DNA of 64,000 bases from NCBI GenBank assembly GCA_964035015.1, contig OZ036002.1:10859699-10923698 (forward strand), written 5' to 3'. Every line of letters begins with the position of its first letter. Positions within the stretch are counted from its first letter, which is position 1. The translations under genes and the position numbers were made by a program. Source of the DNA: Corallium rubrum (taxonomy: Eukaryota; Cnidaria; Anthozoa; Scleralcyonacea; Coralliidae). The notes under the pieces were generated by a model that was not told where the DNA came from, did no database searches, and saw nothing but the letters and a program-made list of their open reading frames with translations. Shown here one piece after another: positions 11,546 to 21,615 of the stretch.

Positions 11546-11869
11546 ATATATTAAAGTGAGAATTCTGCTTTTTGAGTAGCTTGCCAACTATTTGCCGACC
11601 TCCTGATCTAAACAACAACCATTATCCAATCATTATTCAAAGAGCAGCTCGATTATAACTTTAGACGAAAGTATAACTACTCCGTCAGTAGTATTGTTCC
11701 GTTAAGCAGAGACGGATTCTAATCCATAATCTAATCAAAATGAGAAAAATACAGACGATTTTTAATGTTTTGCGTTCTTTAACACCAATTGAAGCCGCAA
11801 ACTATTTACATTTGTTAATGAGGCACACAATTTAAATACTTGGTCATCTTCGACTGACCATATATGTTG

Positions 11870-12060
11870 CCCTCTGTTAAGTCAGAATTGGCAAAGTCCA
11901 AACTATCCTAAACTCTCCTGGGCCTCACTTTTTAATTCTTTACCAATCGATCTAAAGTTAATCAATAACTATTCAAGCTCCTCTTACAAAACTAAACTCA
12001 AATTATTCTTTAAAAATTTAAATTACGAAGTTGACCACCTTGAACAATTTGCATATTACG
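11870..12060 (+). pseudogene. LINE 3' remnant (C-terminal tail of a reverse transcriptase ORF)
   Basis: The plus frame reads SWASLFNSLPIDLKL followed by a Ser-rich turn and SYKTKLKLFFKNL. This W-x(2-3)-L-F-N-S-L-P ... F/Y-K-x-x-L-K-x-F/Y pattern is typical of the extreme C-terminus of non-LTR retrotransposon polyproteins (CR1/L2-like). Only this tail survives, with stops upstream. The call rests on the motif only. Confidence 0.4.
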
Positions 12061-12117
12061 TCTGTAAACATATTATTATTGCTATATGCAACCAACCTCG
12101 TACCCAGGGTCTTATTG

Positions 12118-12400
12118 TAATAGATTACATATTGACCAAATTGACTGAAGTTGTATACCTTCAATTTAACAACTACCCGACTTGTAATGACAACAAGACA
12201 ATATAGGCATTTTTGAACTCACCACGATTGATGGAGACTCAAACAGTGACAAACGATAGCTCGAGAGATATAGTCATTTGGCAGATCGTAGTTATACCTG
12301 AATAAAGAAGTGAATACTTTGAATATCGCTGTTGCTTAAATAGCGAGGTCGCCAAATAGTAGGCGAGATACTCAATTAGCAGAATTTTCATTTTAATATT
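12118..12400. repeat. dispersed repeat, copy of 185-457
   Basis: Same sequence as 185-457 with small insertions, including an extra block after ATATAGGCATTTTTGAACTC. It follows the LINE-like tail closely, so the repeat could be that element's 3' untranslated region. Confidence 0.65.
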
Positions 12401-12729
12401 AATGTTGATGTTATTTCAGCTGGTAGTAACAGTACTGGTATTATTAATATTGATACGAATATTTTGTCTGGGTGTATTATATTTGCCAACAAAGCGGTTG
12501 GTAGAACAATATATTAAAAATACAGTAGATCTGTAAATACTCTGGTGTCTGTTGCAATTAATAATATCAGCCTAGGGTTTTTTTGGGGCAATTTCGTAAA
12601 ACATCAGAAACTATAAATCAGGAAATTCCTGCCATTTGAGGCAGCACTTCACTTGCGATAGTAATTCTAGTTTATATGTAAATTAGCCCTTAAGCGGCGG
12701 CCATTTGTCGTCAATTTCTGACTGGCATG

Positions 12730-12860
12730 CCGAAACAGCGAACGTATATATAGTAGCGAAGGCCCACGTTTCTCTCTGACGAAGGACCTTCACTCGAAAC
12801 GTCAGACTATACTACGTTCTCTGTTTCGCCAGTATATCTAACCTTACTGTATTTCGATAT
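12730..12860 (+). mobile_element. palindromic element with hammerhead-like core
   Basis: Related to 5081-5209 through CTCTGTTT(T/C)(G)GCCAGTATATCTAACCTTACT. At 12776-12803 it reads CTGACGA, a 13-nt segment, GAAAC, GTC, the order of hammerhead conserved blocks. The would-be stem III is the loopless self-complementary ACGT. Stem I pairs only TCT/AGA and stem II is poor, so it is probably decayed. Confidence 0.5.
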
Positions 12861-13042
12861 ATGTAAACATAGACGTTCATTTTGCTTTGTGAAATGAGTT
12901 ACAGGGGGTCTATTATAGGGCTCTGAATTTCTGTTTTATTTTGGCAATTTTAACCGCAACCGCTTTTCTTTTCTTCGCACTGTAACTTTATGAAACAATT
13001 TAAATTCTTCTTTAAAGTTGAACGAATCTGTGCACATTTTAA

Positions 13043-13216
13043 AGCCTGGTTCTCATATGTCGCCGATGGTCGCCAATCGTCGGCAATTTGTGATTTAGAT
13101 GCAGCAGCATGTTAAATAATAAAGAACAATGCAGAAAAGCAGTGCTTTCATTCTTTTACTTAACATGCCTCTAAATCATGGGTCGGCGACGATCGGCGAC
13201 ATATGAGAACCAGGCT
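13043..13216. mobile_element. MITE, PIF/Harbinger-like (TAA target duplication)
   Basis: Bounded by AGCCTGGTTCTCATATGTCG and its near-exact inverse CGACATATGAGAACCAGGCT, flanked by TAA on both sides (13040-13042 and 13217-13219). A three-base TAA/TTA duplication is typical of PIF/Harbinger elements. A second copy is at 61141-61319. Confidence 0.75.
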
Positions 13217-13869
13217 TAACTCTTTGCCTGCTGTAAGGAACACCGATGCCAAACGTTTTGCGCATACGCGACGTCCGAGCTCGTCCTCAAAAAAAAGAGC
13301 GGGAAAACACTGAAATATTTGGACTGGTCCGAGAGTCCGACACAAAAGTTAAAAATATAAGCATACTACCAAAAAGATAAGGTAGGTAATTTGTGCATGG
13401 CTTCTTTGTCAATATTGTAACATATTCTGAAATTACCCCTTCGTAATTTTCTTTACCCTTTTTTTTAAAACACAAATGAATAGTCGAGTCTTACTTAGTC
13501 TTCACTGTCTGGTTGTTGTCGCCACGGCTAGTTCCCACTTCTCTTGCAATGTTTACTCTAGCGAATTCACCGGCGCAGGCGCAAACGTTTGGCAGCGGTG
13601 TTACTGTAAGGCCAATTTTTGAACTAAGCATACTTTCGTATTGGTGAGCCCTCAGTAGTGGAGGAGTTAACCGGAGTCGAGAAGTCAACTAATGTACTTA
13701 ACACGAAGTGTCACTTAAATATTCTGTTATGTCACGGGTTATGTGTAGCTATAAATGAGCCTTTCTGGCCTCGTTATGAAGCAAATAAGATTCTTTTGTA
13801 CTGCAGACACACAAACGAGGCCAGGCAGAACAGTGACATCATATTAAGACGTCGTTGTTGCATTGATGT

Positions 13870-13990
13870 AGTTCTAGGCCCTGGGTTGGGGGGGGGGGGG
13901 AGAACCTGTCTTCTAGGGGGGTCCGAGGGCATGCTCCCCCAGAAAATTTTGCATTTCTAGGGTCTCTGAAACACTATTTCCTGCATGTTG
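13870..13990. repeat. fragment of the hAT-like family of 9572-10006
   Basis: A G-rich stretch followed by GGGCATGCTCCCCCAGAAAATTTT and a TTCCTGCATG segment, matching the right part of the element at 9572-10006 in the opposite orientation. Confidence 0.55.
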
Positions 13991-14008
13991 AGGCAGTATT
14001 AAAGACTT

Positions 14009-14556
14009 ACTAACCGAGTGCGAGGTCTGTACGGGAAAGTATTTGCCTGAGGTTTTCATACAGACCGAGCGACGAAGGAGCGAGGTTTGTGCGATAAAAC
14101 AGAGGGCAAATACTTTCCTGTACAGACCGAGCAAACGAGGTTAATACGGAATTTATTATGTGACTATTGGTTCATTTTATTTTTAAGCTTCGAGCGTTGT
14201 TTTCGTCTTCGGAGTATGCTGTTTACCTTACCTGTTGATTTTTCGTGGCGCTTCTTGGCCTTCTTATTTACACCAGTTCGGCTCTTATTTGTCGTGTTTT
14301 TAGATAAACAGCTTTAAATAAAACCAGCAGTGATGTTCCAACACATTTTATTGTTCAGAATATTTGAATAAAAATACCTATTTCTCTTTTATTTGCATTC
14401 AAATCAACTCAGAAATGTTCCCGCCAAAACTTACAGGGCCGAGAAAAAAGCATATTGACCGGTCGGTCAATATCGTAAAATCCCGACCTCTCAGGAACCA
14501 ATCAGCGTGCGTCGTTTTGCGTACGGACCGGAAATCAAACCCAACCATATAATAAT
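14009..14556 (+). mobile_element. TIR element family F2, copy 2
   Basis: Full-length plus-orientation copy of the family described at 5592-6140, from ACCGAGTGCGAGGTCTGTAC to CAAACCCAACCATATAATAA. Confidence 0.8.
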
Positions 14557-14672
14557 TAAGAGTAATCTGAAAGCCATAAATTTAAAGTAAAACGCTAGTA
14601 ATGTAAACATCTAATTAATGCCATTCTCGACAAGTCGCGAGCTAGTACGCGCGTGGATTACTCGTGAGATCT

Positions 14673-14771
14673 ACGGTCTGACCCTCTCTTACGGTCTGAC
14701 CCTCTCTTACGGTCTGACCCTCTCTTACGGGCTGACCCTCTCTTACGGTCTGACCCTCTCTTACGGTCTTA
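14673..14771. repeat. 18-bp tandem repeat, about 5.5 units
   Basis: Unit ACGGTCTGACCCTCTCTT, with one unit carrying GGGCTG. Unit starts at 14673, 14691, 14709, 14727 and 14745 are exactly 18 bases apart. No spacers, so it is a minisatellite. Confidence 0.9.
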
Positions 14772-14854
14772 CCTTTATGCTTTCTTGATTTGAGGTAACT
14801 GAAACTTAACGTTACCCAAGTATAATAGGACCTCACAACATCAACTGAGTGCAG

Positions 14855-15315
14855 GATTACGATAGATATATATCCAATTCGGATCGGATTCGGACTAAAC
14901 TTGTCTTTTATCGCGTTCGGATCGGATCGGATGGGATTTGGTTCTTTTTTTCTGAGATCGGATCGAATCGGATTTTGCACTTTTTTACCCGCAACAGATT
15001 CACTTTTGTCATTGTTTTTGTCACAAAATTAACAATTTCACTAGTTGTATGCACGTTGCACAACATATGAAGGCTATTATTACATAATTTATTACATAAA
15101 TTTATTTGTTCATTGGTTTTCTTTTCAGAAAGTTTGCGCAACTATTGCAACATATATCCGGTGTTTTATTTTTTTCGGACCGGATTTGAGCAGCTATTTT
15201 CGGATCGGATCGGACCGGACTACGATTTTTTGGCTTCGGAACAGATTCGGATTGACAGTTTTGGCAAACTCTCGGATTGTATTAAAGGCGTCAATCCGAT
15301 CCGACGCACACCACT
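14855..15315 (+). mobile_element. GGATCGGATC-rich non-autonomous element, copy 1
   Basis: Rich in GATCGGAT/ATCCGATC words near both ends. Shares its whole body (TTTTGTCACAAAATTAACAA, TGTTCATTGGTTTTC and others) with 26143-26612 and, inverted, 45707-46207. Subterminal short repeats without coding capacity suggest a hAT-like MITE, but the ends are not sharp enough to name a superfamily. Confidence 0.65.
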
Positions 15316-15387
15316 ATACTCCCAAAGTCTCATGTATTTTTATACTCTGGCTAATGTCAGACGACTTATAATACACTTTATTTAAAA

Positions 15388-15478
15388 TATAATCCCCGAG
15401 CCCGGGCGGAGGGCCGAAGGCCCGGAGCCCGGTGAGGGTGCTAATCTCGACGTGCGTGGAGTCCACTTTACACGCGAG
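15388..15478. repeat. GC-rich hairpin repeat, inverted copy of 4034-4135
   Basis: Contains GGGCCGAAGGCCCGGAGCCC and GGTGAGGGTGCTAATCTCGA, the reverse complement of the 4034-4135 unit. Confidence 0.7.
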
Positions 15479-15519
15479 ATAAAAAGCTGAAAGCAATTCT
15501 GAAACCTGTTTATATATCT

Positions 15520-16140
15520 ATTTATAAAATAAGGTGCCCTCTACGCACGCTCTGATTGGCTGGGCTCCGTGCATTTATAAGAGAACATAGATCATGAATG
15601 ACGTAGAATGGTGTCAGTTGGCCGGAAAAGCCCGCCAAATTCCTAAACTACCTCACTTTTAGTTTGATTTTTCCTCTTCTTATTTTATAAAACAAATAAA
15701 ACATACCGCTCCTGTGCATATGTACTTTTATAAAGGTACATTTGACGTGATTTGAACACGAAAGAAGTTTATAAAATAAGGTGTCCTCTACGCACGCTTT
15801 GATTGGTTGGGCTCCGTGCATTTATAAGAGAACATAGATCATGAATGACGTAAATTGGCGTAGAATGTCGTCAGCTGGCCGGAAAAGCCCGCGAAATTCC
15901 AAAACTACCTCACTTTTAGCTTTAGTTTTTCTTCTTATTTTATAAAACAAATAAAACATACCGCTCCTGTGCATATGTACTCTTATAAAGGTACGTTTGA
16001 TGTAATTTGAACACGAAAGAAGTGTAAAAGCACTCGGCTATCGCCTCGTGCCTCTACTCAACTTCTTTCATGTTCAAACGACGTCAAACGTGCCTTTATA
16101 AGAGTACATATGCACGGAGCCTTATGTTTTATTTGTTAAA
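15520..16140. mobile_element. tandemly duplicated foldback element
   Basis: A unit of about 247 bp starting TTTATAAAATAAGGTG(C/T)CCTC occurs at about 15523 and again at about 15771, almost unchanged. The second is followed by an inverted segment (TTATAAGAGTACATATGCAC, about 16098) complementary to GTGCATATGTACTCTTATAA at about 15970. A MITE that duplicated in tandem. Confidence 0.7.
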
Positions 16141-16419
16141 TATATGTTATCAAATCCACAACTTGCACAGTTCGAATAGAAGGGCACTGGTAACTAATCT
16201 GTTAAATTATTCAAATTATTTAAATTACGTCAGCAAATTATAATTTATAAGTTCGGTTGGATTACGAAATAGTTTTTCAACGATCAAGACGAAATTAAAG
16301 AAATCTTTGCCAGAAAAAATGGTTTCAACTAAAATGTACATTAATATTACTATGGAAAAAGACCAAATAAAGAAGGCTAAGAAGAGATGTGGCAGCGAGA
16401 AAAAGACAACAATAAATAG

Positions 16420-17555
16420 TGGCCTATTTTCCTCAGCACGCTCGAGAACCGATTTGGAAACCAAATAGGATTATACCGAGACGACGGCCTAGCAGCTATC
16501 ACCACCACCTCCGGAAGATTAGCAGACAAGGCGCGCAAAGATCTGATCCAAATCTTCGCAAATTTCGGCCTGAAAATCACGGCCGGTGCTAACCTGAAAC
16601 GCGTAAATTTCCTCGACATAACGTTTGACCTAACTGACGGTACGTACAAACCATACAGAAAACCTAACGACGAACCACCCTCCATACTACGCCAACTACC
16701 ATTATCAATCAACAAACGCATCAACAAACTCTCATGCGACAAACGAACATTCGACGCTGCCGCACCGCTCTACAACGACGCCTTAAAACACAGCAACTTT
16801 GACACAAACCTCACATACGAACCACCCGCGCAGAACGGAAACGACTACCCTATAACCATCAACGAAAACGGAACAGACAACGCAACGCTATTTGGTATAA
16901 CCCACCTTTTAGTAAGAACGTTAAAACGAACATAGGACGAGACTTTCTATCACTACTTGACAAACACTTCCCCCCTTCCAACAAACTATATAGCATATTC
17001 AACCGACATACTGTACGAGTCAGTTACAGCTGCCTACCTAACATGAAATCTTTTATTTCCCAACACAACAACAAAATACTCAACCAACACACCAAACAAC
17101 AAACGAACACTCAAAACACAAACGAATGCAACTGCAGACGACCAGACGCATGCCCGGTCGAGAAGAAATGCCTGTCAGAAAGCGTGGTCTACCAAGCTGA
17201 TGTTACCACAGTTAACAACAATGAGACGAAATCGTACGTAGGCGTAACGGGCGGACCATTCAAGAACAGATACCGAAACCACACAAAGTCGTTTTCACAC
17301 AGAAAATACGCCGATGAAACGGAACTGTCAAAGTATATTTGGAGATTGAATGATTCTAGGCGCGCGTTCAAGATAAATTGGTCGCTAAGAAAGAAAATTC
17401 CCGCCTACAAAATCGGCTCGCGAAGGTGTAACTTGTGCTTGGAAGAAAAACTAATCTTACTGAAGGACCGGAAACACGAACTACTGAACAGACGCTCTGA
17501 ACTCTTTAGTAAATGTAGACACGTAACACGACACCTCGTTTCATCATGTAAATAG
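16420..17555 (+). pseudogene. Penelope-like element remnant: 3' reverse transcriptase plus GIY-YIG endonuclease
   Basis: The first part encodes the end of a reverse transcriptase, including the active-site motif LYRDDGLA near 16475 and the downstream PYRKPNDEPP segment. It is closely related to the protein at 23455-24848. A frameshift lies at about 16845-16860. The second frame then runs open to the stop at 17553-17555: the linker NPPFSKNVKT, a cysteine-rich stretch (CNCRRPDACPVEKKC), and a GIY-YIG endonuclease core (VVYQADV, SYVGVTGGPFKNRYRNH). GIY-YIG behind an RT is the hallmark of Penelope-like retroelements. The 5' half of the RT is missing. A hammerhead motif follows at 17580-17624. Confidence 0.9.
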
Positions 17556-17579
17556 AGTTTAACTAGATCGAGTCTGTCA

Positions 17580-17624
17580 GTTGCCTGACGATCGCGTGTA
17601 AGTGTGAAACTCGAGTAGCGACAG
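17580..17624 (+). ncRNA. hammerhead ribozyme motif at PLE 3' end
   Basis: CTGACGA at 17585-17591 and GAAA at 17606-17609 are the conserved core. Helix I pairs TTGC/GTTGC before the core with GCGAC at 17618-17622 (five pairs including one G-T). Helix II is short (CGC with GTG). Helix III is the self-complementary ACTCGAGT, with cleavage triplet GTA ending at 17617. Type I hammerheads at PLE ends are known; activity here is not shown. Confidence 0.65.
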
Positions 17625-17639
17625 CTTTTTCACTTAATA

Positions 17640-17705
17640 AATAAATATAAATATATATATATATATATAGAAATATATATATATATATATATATAGAAAT
17701 ATATA

Positions 17706-17749
<44 letters not shown>

Positions 17750-17750
17750 C
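17640..17750. repeat. (TA)n with AGAAATATATAT variants
   Basis: TA repeats broken by TAGAAATATATAT units and one inverted TTTCTATATA, following directly on the PLE 3' end. Confidence 0.9.
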
Positions 17751-17812
17751 GAGCAAATACCGTTTAAGAAAGAAAAAAACTGGGTCGACACCCCTGGCAT
17801 GGCTTCACTGCA

Positions 17813-18352
17813 GAAAACGAGCTCAGCTGTATAAGAATAACTGATGTTTATAAGTCCAAGTGCATAAATTATATACAAGATTATTTTGAACTAAAAACGA
17901 AAGTGACATTATATTGTCGTTAACACCCACGCATGCGTTACAAGATTTTCTTAGTGTTATTTGAAGACCTCTGAAACGATCCAGTGTCGTTGAGTGCTGC
18001 TGTGCTTTCCTTGATTTCATATTTCTTTCTGTTGGCCGAGTTCACCTTGATTATGATAGCGATTGCCAAAAGGAAAGCCACGATGCCAACGCACGCTGCA
18101 AGGATGAACCACAAAGTCAAGTCCTTCTCCTTTCGTTCATTCCTGTTCACCATGACCACCCTGTTCGTTGTTCGATCCAAAAACATCCCGGGCTGGTCGG
18201 TGTAATCCTCTCTCTCTGAAAAACCGGACTGCGTGTTTGTTAAGAGAGATTCAGTACTTCTAAAGTGACGTTGAGGAGGAGTTTTGTAATCTGGGAAAGA
18301 AGTAGGCGTGTCTTTTATTACAGTGTCTTCCGAAGGGATTTGAGTGTCTGTT
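17813..18352 (-). pseudogene. duplicated 3' end of the neurexin-like gene
   Basis: Matches 33789-34329 in the same orientation: the stalk end, the transmembrane helix, the cytoplasmic tail and the following untranslated DNA. The frame is still open to its stop at 17938-17940, but exon 1 and most of exon 2 are missing and the break falls at a TA tract. By eye there is one silent change against about six amino-acid changes (such as G to R, A to V, T to M and R to Q in the copy). Several are CpG transitions, the pattern of unselected methylated DNA. The C-terminal YIL of the parent is KIL here, removing the PDZ-ligand tyrosine. Confidence 0.85.
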
Positions 18353-18386
18353 AATATATATATTTTTGGTATATTCGGTATATATA

Positions 18387-18531
18387 TATCTTATTAGATG
18401 TTTTGGTGTGTAGTATCGCTGTATATTTTTACGAGTTGTGCCGTATTATGACGAGCCCGCAGGGCGAGTCAAAATACAAACAACGAGTAAAAATATACAG
18501 CGACACTACACACCAAAATATCTAATAAGAG
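18387..18531. mobile_element. foldback MITE
   Basis: Arms of about 60 bp: ATCTTATTAGATGTTTTGGT ... GTATATTTTTACGAGTTG and its inverse, joined by CCGCAGGGCG. It lies directly beyond the breakpoint of the neurexin 3' duplication. Confidence 0.8.
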
Positions 18532-18888
18532 ATTTATTATACAACTGCTCTGATCAACAAATTTTTATGGAAAAAGAAAACTCTAAAAAGGCCTTAAAAG
18601 TAGTGTGACTTGCACTAGGACAAAACCAAGACAAAATAATAAGCATACATGAAGTAGTCTCCCGTGTGTAAATTTGATTGGCTAACAAAATCTGTCAAAC
18701 CGGTTTTCTACTATCCAAATAACTATCCAAATATCGCTGTATATTTGTACTCATTTTCGGCGTTATTTGGACAGCTTTTAATGCAATTGTATAATAATTG
18801 GCTATATTTTTGGTTTTGGAAGCTTCGTATGGGTAGCGTGCGTCAAAGAACAACTGAAGACATCAGTACACAAGAAAGAGTAATAGCT

Positions 18889-19049
<161 letters not shown>

Positions 19050-19251
19050 TTGTTCGCGTGAAGTGAATTCTCCGGCAATATGATTGGCAAGTAAGAAAGT
19101 TGGCGCGACAACTAGCAGCACCAACCAATTACATTGCATGAACGGGTATTTCGATTCGATTCGCGCAAACAAATTCACCTAGTGGAGAACGGGCTTAAAG
19201 TCCGATGTGGCTCAGATCCCGCTTAAATTTTGACCGTGTAAACAGGGCTTT

Positions 19252-19540
19252 ATTAACCGAGTGTGAGTCTGTACGGGAAAGTATTTGCCTGAGGTTTTTG
19301 TACAGACCGAGTGACGAAAGAGCGAGGTTTGTGACAGACCGAGCAAATGAGGTTAATAAGAAATTTATTATATGGCTATTGGTTCATTTTATTTTTAAGC
19401 TTCGAGCATTGTTTTCGCCTTCAGAGCATGCTGTTTACCTTACCTGTTGACTTTTTCGTGTCGCTTCTTGGCCTTCTTATTTACACCATTCAGCTTTTAT
19501 TTGTCGTGATTTTAGATAAACAGCTTTAAAGAAAACCAGT
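19252..19540 (+). mobile_element. TIR element family F2, copy 3 (truncated)
   Basis: Left half of the family described at 5592-6140, ending at CTTTAAAGAAAACCAG where a TA run begins. One internal block (the GATAAAACCGAGGGCAAATAC region) is deleted. Confidence 0.75.
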
Positions 19541-19565
19541 TATATATATATATGAGTAAAATTTG

Positions 19566-19723
19566 TTCTCAAGCGTTATACTCAGAAAAATGTCTGAGTA
19601 TCCCTGATGGGATTCGAACCCGCAACCTTCTGATTTCTAGACAGACACTCTGCCGACTGAGCTACTGGGACGCAGATGGTAGATCTTGTTCGTATAGACA
19701 TTTTTCTGAGTATAAAGCTTGAG

Positions 19724-19727
<4 letters not shown>
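19566..19727 (-). mobile_element. tRNA-like core inside an inverted-repeat element
   Basis: A tRNA-like minus-strand sequence (19600-19671) starts GTCCCAGTAGCTCAGT and has a B-box-like GGTTCGAATCCC. Its T stem is mismatched and the anticodon loop is CTAGAAA. It sits between inverted arms of about 30 bp: TTCTCAAGCGTTATACTCAG (19566) and its inverse (to about 19726). Best read as a tRNA-derived SINE with foldback flanks, not an active tRNA gene. Confidence 0.55.
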
Positions 19728-19799
<72 letters not shown>

Positions 19800-19864
19800 T
19801 ATACATATATATACATATATATATATATATACATATATACATACATATATATATATATACATAC

Positions 19865-19960
<96 letters not shown>
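19728..19960. repeat. (TA)n/(CATATA)n microsatellite
   Basis: TA repeats with scattered CATA units. It is the insertion site of the hAT element that starts at 19961. Confidence 0.95.
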
Positions 19961-19963
<3 letters not shown>

Positions 19964-20158
19964 GGTGAGGCGGTTAATCGATAAACCGGAAAAAAACGAT
20001 GTTTTTCGAAAACCGATTCGACCGATGTTGCTCCAGGCAAAAAAACGAAAAACCGAAAAACCGAAAAAACCCGTTTGAATCTCAGTAACATTGAAACAAA
20101 ATGGCAGTAATAATTACAGGAAAGCGAAGCATCAAAGCTAAGCCGGATCACACGCTTG

Positions 20159-20218
20159 ATTGGTTCAGCAAATCAGCGCCCTGATTGGTTCAACAGAAAG
20201 CGGACCTCTGCGAAGACA
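20159..20218 (+). promoter_or_regulatory. CCAAT-type boxes and 17-nt word shared with the histone H2B upstream region
   Basis: Two inverted CCAAT boxes (ATTGG at 20159-20163 and 20184-20188) are followed by GGACCTCTGCGAAGACA at 20202-20218. The identical 17-mer stands 12 bases after an ATTGG at 62671, and directly after another at 62933, upstream of H2B. It lies 135 bases before the hAT start codon, so it may be part of the element's promoter. Function is inferred. Confidence 0.4.
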
Positions 20219-20352
20219 GGTAGCGTATGACTCATCGCAAAAATATTCAGAGTTAACAAATTAACATATAAACACGTGCAATAGCATTCAAACATTAAAC
20301 TTCAGTTGGTCGTTTGCTTACACTATCCCGAAGTCTTTCTGTTTTTGTTAAA

Positions 20353-20647
20353 ATGAGTAAGAGTGCAGTTTGGAATTTCTTTAAGAAGCCAGAAAGAGGA
20401 GAGGATTTTGCCGTGTGCAAAATTCTGTACGCAGTCCGTTAAAAACAAGGGAGGAAGCACAACCAATTTGCTGCAACATCTTCGAAGAATCCATCCTTCC
20501 CAATATGCGACGATGACTCCATCAGGACGAAAGTCAGCACCGAGTCGAGCGACAAGCGATAGCAGCCCAGTTTCATCAGATACGCAAGTTACCCAACCTA
20601 CAGTAAAGAGCCTCTTTGCCAGCAGCACGCCATTAACACCTTATTGA
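20353..20647 (+). pseudogene. hAT transposase N-terminus with BED zinc finger, frameshifted
   Basis: Starts at ATG 20353 (MSKSAVWNFFKKPERGEDFA). An extra A near 20420 shifts the frame in the middle of the finger. Ignoring it, the region reads as a BED-type finger with the CxxC of CKFC and the closing histidines of LLQHLRRIH, then a Ser/Pro-rich linker to the stop at 20645-20647. BED fingers bind transposon ends in hAT transposases. The product is truncated and inactive here. Confidence 0.8.
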
Positions 20648-20678
20648 CACTTACCTCAGTTATCCAGTCATTGACGGA

Positions 20679-20885
20679 GACGACGAACCTTTAGAATGGT
20701 GGAAGGTTAACGCAAAAGAACTTCCGTTACTGTCACAATTGGCAAGAATATACCTCGCCATTCAAGCCACCAGTTCGCCATCAGAGAGGCTTTTTAGCAA
20801 AGCGGGGCAAGTTGCTACACCAGCGCGAGCGCAACTAAAGCCCGAGAAAGTTGACAAACTTGTCTTCCTAGCGGAGAATTTGTAA
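20679..20885 (+). pseudogene. hAT C-terminal dimerisation domain
   Basis: In-frame segment DDEPLEWWKVN ... LPLLSQLARIYLAIQATSSP, then SERLFSKAG, ending at the stop 20883-20885. The W-W and A-T-S-S-P-S-E-R-x-F-S-x-A-G pattern defines the hATC domain. No start codon of its own. It was the 3' end of the transposase before the internal deletion. Confidence 0.85.
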
Positions 20886-21163
20886 GGATAGACTATCGCA
20901 TTCGCTTGTATATAGATAGAAAGAAAGCCAGTTTTACTGTTACTTAGTCATTTCCTTGTGTGTAGAACGTATATAGCTACAATGTTTGAAAATTTAATTC
21001 TTGTAAATATTACGATACATTGTACTAACTGTTTTAAAAACTAAAGTCTTGAACGTGTAGCGTGAAGTTTAATCAAGTAAATCTACAGATATAAATATCG
21101 ATTTTTTCGTTTTTTTCGTTTTTTTCCAGGCGGTTTTCGGTTTTTACCCTGAACCGCCTCACC

Positions 21164-21166
<3 letters not shown>

Positions 21167-21247
<81 letters not shown>

Positions 21248-21277
21248 CATATATATACATATACACATATATATACA

Positions 21278-21325
<48 letters not shown>
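21167..21325. repeat. (TA)n/(CATATA)n microsatellite
   Basis: Right-hand continuation of the TA tract into which the hAT element jumped. Confidence 0.95.
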
Positions 21326-21329
<4 letters not shown>

Positions 21330-21377
21330 TTAGATGAAACAGCCTGTAGCAGACTTTTGAGGTAAGCGAAAATCTAT
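21326..21377 (+). mobile_element. fragment of a PLE 3' end with partial hammerhead core
   Basis: Identical to 24890-24944 over about 50 bases (TTTTTTAGATGAAACAGCCT onward), that is, helix II, GAAA, helix III and helix I 3' strand of the hammerhead described at 24875-24917. The CTGAAGA half is replaced by the TA tract. Confidence 0.7.
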
Positions 21378-21432
21378 ATTTGCTCTAACTATATGTTATC
21401 GAGCACTCTGCGTTTCGTAGACCAAAACCCAC

Positions 21433-21615
<183 letters not shown>

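Larger units (their letters stand above)
19961..21166 (+). mobile_element. internally deleted hAT transposon
   Basis: Perfect 15-bp terminal inverted repeats (TAGGGTGAGGCGGTT at 19961-19975 and its inverse at 21152-21166) bound a 1206-bp element. The flanking 8 bases are ATATATAT on both sides, which fits a hAT 8-bp duplication but is uninformative inside a TA tract. It keeps the N-terminal BED finger and the C-terminal dimerisation domain of a hAT transposase and lacks the catalytic middle, so it is non-autonomous. Confidence 0.9.

Noticed and set aside
14673..14771. Possible CRISPR-like array (regular 18-bp units), also 42187-42375
   Set aside because: Units are contiguous with no unique spacers and the genome is eukaryotic.
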